From Paraescarpia echinospica (Eukaryota; Annelida; Polychaeta; Sabellida; Siboglinidae): a stretch of DNA of 64,000 nt. The position numbers and the translations under genes are program-made. How positions within the stretch are numbered: position 1 is the stretch's first letter; each line of letters starts with the position of its first letter. Shown here piece after piece: positions 63,401 to 64,000 of the stretch. The notes below the pieces were generated by a model. It did no database searches and had not been told where the DNA came from. It saw only the letters and a program-made list of their open reading frames with translations. The stretch covers positions 66,053,389 to 66,117,388 of the forward strand of contig CM034538.1 in assembly GCA_020002185.1 (NCBI GenBank), in the 5' to 3' direction.

Positions 63401-63901
63401 AGCCAGTGGGATGCCAGGTAACAAATCCTCCTGTTGATTGCTTTGTTTTAGATGCTTAACCTGGAGACAACCAGCAAAGTTCAAATGATTGGCTGGGGGT
63501 ATCCACTGGTCAGTCTCTTTTACCCACTCATTTGTGATCATTAAAGACAGATATCAACTGGCATATATCATGACAGTGATACCACATGCCTACATTGCAG
63601 AGAGATCCACTAAATTGTCGATTTTACGATACGTTATTATTTAATATTTATATTTACAAAATGTACTTGTACTCGTGAGAATGTACTCGTACTCAGCTTT
63701 TAGCAATGTACTCGTACTCGTCCATCGTCAAAGTACTCGTACTCATAAAAATGTACTCGGCCCCAGGTCTGGTAACAGTGGTTATTATAACGTTATAATG
63801 CACATAAACAGTACAGATATATAAACTTCACAAGGCCAGGGTTTTCAACTTACCCATGTCACGAGAGGACTGTCCATAAATTCCTCGACTGTCGCCATCA
63901 T
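15025..63901 (-). CDS. CCDC88: CCDC88 (Girdin/Daple)-like HOOK-domain coiled-coil protein, 13 coding exons, complete
   Basis: CDS = 63854-63901, 58448-58533, 53914-54025, 46213-46282, 38510-38652, 36407-36526, 35619-35773, 29481-29562, 27396-27467, 21912-21998, 17673-17810, 17233-17410, 15025-16820 (all minus). The sum is 3087 nt, 1028 codons plus TAG, with reading phase kept at all 12 junctions and GT..AG throughout. Residues 1-170 form a HOOK domain (SPLVTWV, LQQLL, LLGCAVQC). Q144 and I151 align with the Hook3 residues Q147 and I154 reported to bind dynein light intermediate chain. About 215-611 is coiled coil, with segments typical of CCDC88 (YRDELDAVREK, YKEKLSHLGFYKGRVE, KLEMENESL). About 615-940 is Ser/Arg-rich and disordered; 945-1014 is a second coiled coil. 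Vertebrate members are about 1480-2030 aa, so the central coiled coil here is much shorter. I saw no clear G-alpha-binding motif. The family links dynein, actin and polarity signalling; that role here is inferred from homology. Confidence 0.93.
17233..17410 (-). CDS. CCDC88: CCDC88-like gene, exon 12
   Basis: 178 nt, acceptor TTGTTGCAG, donor GTAACA, ends in phase 1. Encodes EKQTMEKKAQELIEENSQLE, then a Ser-rich stretch (LLSYSSSDLLSGSQ) that interrupts the coiled coil. Confidence 0.9.
17673..17810 (-). CDS. CCDC88: CCDC88-like gene, exon 11
   Basis: 138 nt, acceptor GTGTTGCAG, donor GTAAGT, phase 0. Encodes ELRADNDVLSEARLKMADQL and 26 more residues ending LDEVNC. It matches 'ELKEDNQVLLETKTMLEDQL' of the vertebrate proteins. 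Confidence 0.92.
17890..17976. repeat. 18-bp tandem repeat, about 5 copies
   Basis: Unit ACTGTGAACGTTTACCCA at the exon-proximal edge of intron 10. It shares GTTTACC with the neighbouring 19-bp array and may be an outlying part of it. Confidence 0.9.
18060..21005. repeat. 19-bp minisatellite, roughly 150 copies, intron 10
   Basis: Alternating units of TGTTTACCTGTATGTCTTA and TGTTTACCTGTTTGACTTA type. On the gene's sense (minus) strand every unit reads ACAGGTAAACA, a 5' splice-site look-alike (CAG/GTAAAC). Long open frames across it are repeat artefacts. Confidence 0.95.
21006..21911. other. Unique part of intron 10
   Basis: About 900 bp of AT-rich sequence between the 19-bp array and exon 10. 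No feature other than the exon donor was recognised. Confidence 0.5.
21912..21998 (-). CDS. CCDC88: CCDC88-like gene, exon 10
   Basis: 87 nt, acceptor TGTGGTTGTAG, donor GTAAGT, phase 0. Encodes AAKVGWCEREIGKY then KEKLSHLGFYKGRVE, aligning without gaps to the Girdin segment 'AVRVDKLESEVSRYKERLHDIEFYKARVE'. The first 34 nt of the exon and its acceptor are repeated about 70 times in the upstream intron. Confidence 0.92.
24013..25012. other. Assembly gap (1000 N)
   Basis: Exactly 1000 Ns inside the 54-bp array. A round number normally marks a gap of unknown size, so the array may be longer or shorter than drawn. Confidence 0.99.
25493..25570. repeat. (CCCTCT)n microsatellite inside the 54-bp array
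   Basis: About 8 CCCTCT units followed by CT repeats. It expands the CTCTCTC segment present in each 54-bp unit. Confidence 0.95.
27396..27467 (-). CDS. CCDC88: CCDC88-like gene, exon 9
   Basis: 72 nt, acceptor GTATTGCAG, donor GTTAGA (non-optimal), phase 0. Encodes NLMLSKDAKAARNYRDEL then DAVREK, nearly identical in pattern to the Girdin segment 'NLLSDARSARMYRDELDALREK'. That match fixes the exon end despite the weak donor. Confidence 0.9.
27468..29480. other. Intron 8
   Basis: AT-rich with no recognised transposon or gene. A 13-bp duplication (TTTCGCCCTACGG twice) lies at about 29326-29341. Confidence 0.5.
29481..29562 (-). CDS. CCDC88: CCDC88-like gene, exon 8
   Basis: 82 nt, acceptor CTGTTGTAG, donor GTAGTT, ends in phase 0. 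Encodes LQERDRMVLDLKNVLKDTKA then SLSSIKAE, heptad-like coiled coil. Its boundary phases fit exons 7 and 9 exactly. Confidence 0.88.
29690..30640. repeat. 32-bp minisatellite, about 29 copies, intron 7
   Basis: Unit starts CATACACACACATCACACCA and ends CATGCATGCCCT. Variants with CATGCAAGCTCT recur at intervals, suggesting higher-order structure. The period is not divisible by three, so all three plus frames are open but meaningless. The array begins about 125 bp upstream of the exon 8 acceptor. Confidence 0.96.
30788..30883 (+). other. Short plus-strand open frame with charged helical composition, unidentified
   Basis: Starts after a TAG and reads PLKDKITDLRKTLEDDKLRE then KADLWENWEEM and TGA. 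The Lys/Glu/Leu pattern resembles a coiled coil. It is antisense to the CCDC88-like gene, has no clear splice sites, and could be a retroposed gene fragment or chance. Confidence 0.25.
30982..31034. repeat. Short inverted repeat (hairpin)
   Basis: Perfect 14-bp arms ACAGTGGCGCCACA (30982-30995) and TGTGGCGCCACTGT (31021-31034) around 25 nt. Pairing can extend inward with mismatches. GC-rich in an AT-rich intron. Confidence 0.9.
32247..34256 (-). mobile_element. CR1/L2-like LINE relic, intron 7
   Basis: Read on the minus strand: endonuclease start (VTEAWLNEED), endonuclease core (LAIYRPPS, VVITGDFSLHVD, AGHTLDLV and a C-terminal SDHKSV), a linker, pre-RT (AVITPLLKKTDLGS), then the RT catalytic block (LGQLLFTVYTAPM, QFADDLQIY). 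Multiple frame changes occur. Between about 32460 and 32720 RT motif A is missing or unrecognisable while flanking pieces (SHLGISGAELEWF) remain, so the copy is inactive. It has the same orientation as the host gene. Confidence 0.85.
33475..33492. repeat. TA microsatellite inside the LINE relic
   Basis: Run of TA dinucleotides that interrupts the LINE frame. Confidence 0.9.
34257..35618. other. Unique part of intron 7
   Basis: AT-rich stretch between the LINE relic and exon 7. Apart from a purine-rich patch near 35340-35460 nothing was recognised. Confidence 0.5.
35619..35773 (-). CDS. CCDC88: CCDC88-like gene, exon 7
   Basis: 155 nt, acceptor TTCCCAG, donor GTAAGT, ends in phase 2. Encodes MVSLLSQERDYYLCEL, a short Pro/Ser linker (GPLSPPSS), then HHLQKELAQCKTRLHGLHEE, the start of the coiled coil. 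The arrangement parallels 'ELSEERD ... Ser-rich linker ... ELADAK' of Girdin. Confidence 0.9.
36407..36526 (-). CDS. CCDC88: CCDC88-like gene, exon 6
   Basis: 120 nt, acceptor TTTATTCAG, donor GTATGT, phase 0 at both ends. Encodes codons 154-193 (ITNLPQHAISVDYRL ... NGVIQERDSYAQ), the end of the HOOK domain and the linker into the coiled coil. Confidence 0.9.
36527..37560. other. Remainder of intron 5
   Basis: AT-rich sequence between exon 6 and the 60-bp array. No feature recognised. Confidence 0.5.
37561..38530. repeat. 60-bp minisatellite, about 16 copies, made of the exon 5/intron 5 junction
   Basis: On the minus strand each unit has 21 nt equal to the end of exon 5 (ATTGTGGAACACATCAAACA plus G; IVEHIKQ), then the donor GTGGGTCATG and 29 more intron bases. 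The genuine exon 5 boundary at 38510 is the array's terminal unit. Most units stay open in the exon frame (20 codons), but the unit next to the exon has an in-frame TAA at 38492-38494. Units differ by a few substitutions; one has a 1-bp deletion near 38256. Confidence 0.96.
38510..38652 (-). CDS. CCDC88: CCDC88-like gene, exon 5
   Basis: 143 nt, acceptor GTTGCCAG, donor GTGGGT, ends in phase 0. Contains LLQLLGCAVQCPRKEYY and the helix VQEAIVEHIKQ. Q144 and I151 in this helix match the two Hook3 residues implicated in dynein light intermediate chain binding. The last 21 nt of this exon and its donor are the source, or a member, of the adjoining 60-bp tandem array. Confidence 0.93.
38905..40435. 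repeat. 40-bp minisatellite block 1, about 38 copies, intron 4
   Basis: Unit approximates CTCTGTAAACAACACCCTTG then ATCAGGGCCACCA and a variable 7-bp end. A larger segment (about 39630-39840) is nearly repeated at 39990-40200, showing higher-order duplication. On the sense strand each unit contains GTTGTTTACAGAG, an acceptor-like string. Confidence 0.95.
41195..42122. repeat. 40-bp minisatellite block 2, about 22 copies, intron 4
   Basis: Related to block 1 (shared AACAACAACCTTGCTCAGGG and CACCAGAC), with TTATATAAAC replacing CTCTGTAAAC. It is more diverged and is separated from block 1 by about 750 bp of unique sequence. It looks like an older part of the same satellite. Confidence 0.92.
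42123..44486. other. Unique part of intron 4
   Basis: No clear gene. 43379-43427 is a GT-rich simple repeat. The stretch 43700-43890 is less AT-rich, with an open frame lacking recognisable motifs; I do not call it. Confidence 0.45.
44487..45083. mobile_element. Non-autonomous TIR transposon (hAT-like ends), 597 bp, intron 4
   Basis: Perfect 13-bp terminal inverted repeats CAGGGGTAGAACT. The adjoining CTTCAG on both sides (44481-44486, 45084-45089) is a possible 6-bp target duplication. Both subterminal regions carry many copies of ACTAGTCC/GGACTAGTAAA in mixed orientation. The interior has a short lysine-rich frame (KPAEKRKLEKH) but no transposase. Confidence 0.85.
46213..46282 (-). CDS. 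CCDC88: CCDC88-like gene, exon 4
   Basis: 70 nt, acceptor TTTTGTAG, donor GTAAGC, ends in phase 1. Encodes ESLQQLLVMRRPDIISIVK plus four residues, matching the HOOK-domain 'ETLQQL...LP.V..I.K' block. Confidence 0.9.
46539..46675. repeat. Degenerate tandem repeat of about 66 bp, 2-3 copies, intron 3
   Basis: Successive copies share GGGTTGCTGTAAACAGTTAC-like and CTTATGG(A/G)TTGCT strings. Confidence 0.7.
46676..48671. other. Unique part of intron 3
   Basis: AT-rich sequence without recognised coding or mobile-element signals. Confidence 0.45.
48672..49090 (-). pseudogene. hAT-family (ZMYM1-like) transposase fragment
   Basis: Main frame 48672-48956 reads MTLVLRFCNASDEIREEFVE, then GEALAETIIKKI, then CRGQTFDGAVNMAGSQRGTA, the RGQ.YDGA.NM.G block of hAT transposases of the ZMYM1/P52rIPK type. 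Upstream in other frames are KGDFIRDGILEEVV and YSISADEA. Frame breaks and missing ends make it a relic. Confidence 0.8.
49570..49714. repeat. Tandem repeat of about 35 bp, 4 copies, intron 3
   Basis: Unit approximates ACATCATGACTGTAGTTGGG then GGTTACCTTTAAG. Confidence 0.9.
49926..50105 (+). pseudogene. hAT transposase C-terminal dimerisation domain fragment
   Basis: Reads ECERSISALGRLKTFLRSTM, LEDRMKGLALLHIHYE and DEDAIIDQFAQKQPRQINAD, then TGA. This is the conserved hATC end ('ERSFS.LRRLKT.LRSTM...R..GLALLHIH...'). It is on the opposite strand to the transposase fragment 0.9 kb away, so the two do not come from one intact insertion unless inverted. Confidence 0.85.
50106..52634. other. 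Unique part of intron 3
   Basis: AT-rich. A TATTTATAA box at about 50643-50651 and AATAAA at 50738-50743 form a promoter/poly(A)-like pair that could be a solo LTR (see findings). Otherwise nothing recognised. Confidence 0.4.
52635..53535. repeat. 45-bp minisatellite, 20 near-identical copies, intron 3
   Basis: Unit: TTGGTTTAAACTGTCCACAC, AAGTGTTGTGTAAGTGTAAC, ATGTA. All copies match except for one T-to-A change near 53347. Because 45 is divisible by three, both strands show long open frames (15-residue periods), which I regard as artefacts. Confidence 0.98.
53914..54025 (-). CDS. CCDC88: CCDC88-like gene, exon 3
   Basis: 112 nt, acceptor TGTTGCAG, donor GTACTT (a weaker donor), ends in phase 0. 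Encodes codons 45-82, ending RLQNWTFLLTHIKTYFE, which matches the family's 'R.HN...L...IK.YYQ' helix. The exon-to-exon join gives YFE/ESLQQ, as expected for the family. Confidence 0.9.
55139..55250. repeat. TA/TATACA microsatellites, intron 2
   Basis: Two TA-rich simple repeat tracts (about 55139-55196 and 55231-55250). Confidence 0.9.
55286..55950 (+). mobile_element. piggyBac-like deletion derivative, intron 2
   Basis: TTAA (55286-55289), then terminal repeats CCATTTCAGTAC at both ends (12 bp exact, inverted) and a right flank TTTA, a one-base variant of TTAA. The left end has two CAGTACGACAGGCCGG copies. A plus frame from about 55557 reads MADGITPTSDLPLYVLDRLF then SEESLSDVDD, like the acidic N-terminus of piggyBac transposases; the catalytic part is absent. 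Confidence 0.7.
56335..56460. repeat. Degenerate tandem repeat of about 25 bp (AACTCGGCCA core), intron 2
   Basis: Five or six copies of AACTCGGCCA/AACTCAGCCA with ACAATA-type spacers. Confidence 0.75.
56461..57338. other. Unique part of intron 2
   Basis: AT-rich; nothing recognised. The rest of intron 2 to exon 2 (57411-58447) is likewise plain, apart from loosely repeated AAACATACAG strings at 58130-58245. Confidence 0.45.
57339..57410. repeat. TA microsatellite, intron 2
   Basis: Continuous TA dinucleotides with few interruptions. Confidence 0.95.
58448..58533 (-). CDS. CCDC88: CCDC88-like gene, exon 2
   Basis: 86 nt, acceptor TTGTTGTAG, donor GTAAGT, ends in phase 2 after an AT. Encodes VRTF...DLCDGVYLNDVMLQ, the second helix block of the HOOK domain, aligning with the 'VKTF...LVDGVFLNQVMLQ' segment of vertebrate Girdin. 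It has the same phase as exon 2 of the downstream paralogue at 5126-5208. Confidence 0.92.
58534..59815. other. Exon-proximal part of intron 1
   Basis: AT-rich; no coding or mobile-element signal recognised. Confidence 0.45.
59973..60088. repeat. 58-bp tandem repeat, 2 full copies, G-rich, intron 1
   Basis: Unit starts GGTTTTTGTGAGCATCGAGG. Looser relatives (TTTTGTGAGCGTC, TTTTGTGAGCCTC) occur from 59816 on, so an older, decayed array is likely. A run of ten Gs lies at about 59845-59854. Confidence 0.9.
60411..61485. mobile_element. Non-autonomous TIR transposon with GGACAAGTA subterminal repeats, intron 1
   Basis: Left end CAGAACTCGACATTAA and reverse-read right end CAGGGCTTGACATTAA match at 13 of 16 positions. 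AAGGT adjoins both ends (60406-60410, 61486-61490), a possible 5-bp target duplication. Both ends carry GGACAAGTA or its reverse complement several times. No transposase frame. Confidence 0.75.
61486..62674. other. Unique part of intron 1 between two transposons
   Basis: AT-rich to about 62220. 62230-62520 has decayed repeats (TTGAGGCT, ATCCCACCTT) and GC-rich patches of unidentified repeat origin. Confidence 0.4.
62675..63771. mobile_element. hAT-type non-autonomous transposon, 1097 bp, intron 1
   Basis: Perfect 8-bp target duplication GTAACAGT (62667-62674 and 63772-63779) flanks perfect inverted ends CAGACCTGGGGC / GCCCCAGGTCTG, apart from the next base. The 8-bp duplication and CAG start define the hAT superfamily. 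Both subterminal regions hold many GTACTCG/CGAGTAC copies in both orientations. No transposase frame inside. Confidence 0.92.
63854..63901 (-). CDS. CCDC88: CCDC88-like gene, coding exon 1 (codons 1-16)
   Basis: Encodes MMATVEEFMDSPLVTW and is followed by the donor GTAAGT; it ends in phase 0. The SPLVTW motif opens the HOOK domain in CCDC88 proteins. Two ATGs are adjacent (63899-63901 and 63896-63898); the upstream one is used here by convention. Only 99 bp of upstream sequence remain in the window, so promoter and any 5' noncoding exons are not visible. Confidence 0.88.
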
Positions 63902-64000
63902 CTGCACTAGGCAACACGCTAATCATAAAATCCTAGTCCTACTCGCGGTCCAGTTAGTAGAACTTTACTGAACTGTGCGTTTATGTTGGGTCCATTCTTT
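63902..64000 (-). promoter_or_regulatory. Upstream edge of the CCDC88-like gene
   Basis: Only 99 bp upstream of the start codon are present. They could be 5' UTR or promoter; no specific element can be assigned. Confidence 0.3.

Overview
The window is metazoan nuclear DNA, most likely from an invertebrate. It is AT-rich, has long introns with GT..AG junctions, carries many minisatellites and degraded transposons, and contains an unsized assembly gap of exactly 1000 Ns (24013-25012). Nothing looks bacterial. No rRNA, tRNA or CRISPR array was seen. The species cannot be named from this sequence.

The main gene lies on the minus strand and fills three quarters of the window (63901 down to 15025). 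I reconstructed 13 coding exons by matching reading phase at every junction. They total 3087 nt and encode 1028 residues. The product is a CCDC88 (Girdin/Daple) family protein: an N-terminal HOOK domain (about 1-170), a long coiled coil (about 215-611), a Ser/Arg-rich disordered tail, and a short C-terminal coiled coil (about 945-1014). A second gene of the same family starts 8.9 kb downstream in the same orientation. Its first three exons (6117-6170, 5126-5208, 2701-2806) are present and match exons 1-3 of the main gene in phase and almost in length. The rest runs off the left edge, so this is a head-to-tail paralogue pair.

Between the two genes (about 7.0-14 kb) lies a transposon graveyard. 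It holds a minus-strand Ty3/gypsy relic with gag, protease, RT and integrase but no RNase H. A 479-bp inverted-repeat element interrupts its gag, and an oppositely oriented copy of its own zinc-knuckle region sits next to its 3' end. Two short plus-strand LINE reverse transcriptase relics follow.

The introns of the main gene hold six different large minisatellites, each in its own intron, plus TIR transposons and a LINE. Two of the minisatellites are built from the gene's own splice boundaries. In intron 5 about 16 copies of a 60-bp unit repeat the last seven codons of exon 5 together with its 5' splice site. In intron 9 about 70 copies of a 54-56-bp unit repeat the 3' splice site and first 34 nt of exon 10. 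A third array, in intron 10, places a CAG/GTAAAC donor-like sequence on the sense strand about every 19 bp for 3 kb. These splice-site-bearing arrays are the most unusual thing in the window.

Introns 1 and 4 also contain three non-autonomous DNA transposons that share one architecture: CAG...CTG termini with dense family-specific subterminal repeats. One has a perfect 8-bp target duplication of hAT type. Intron 2 has a piggyBac-like deletion derivative.
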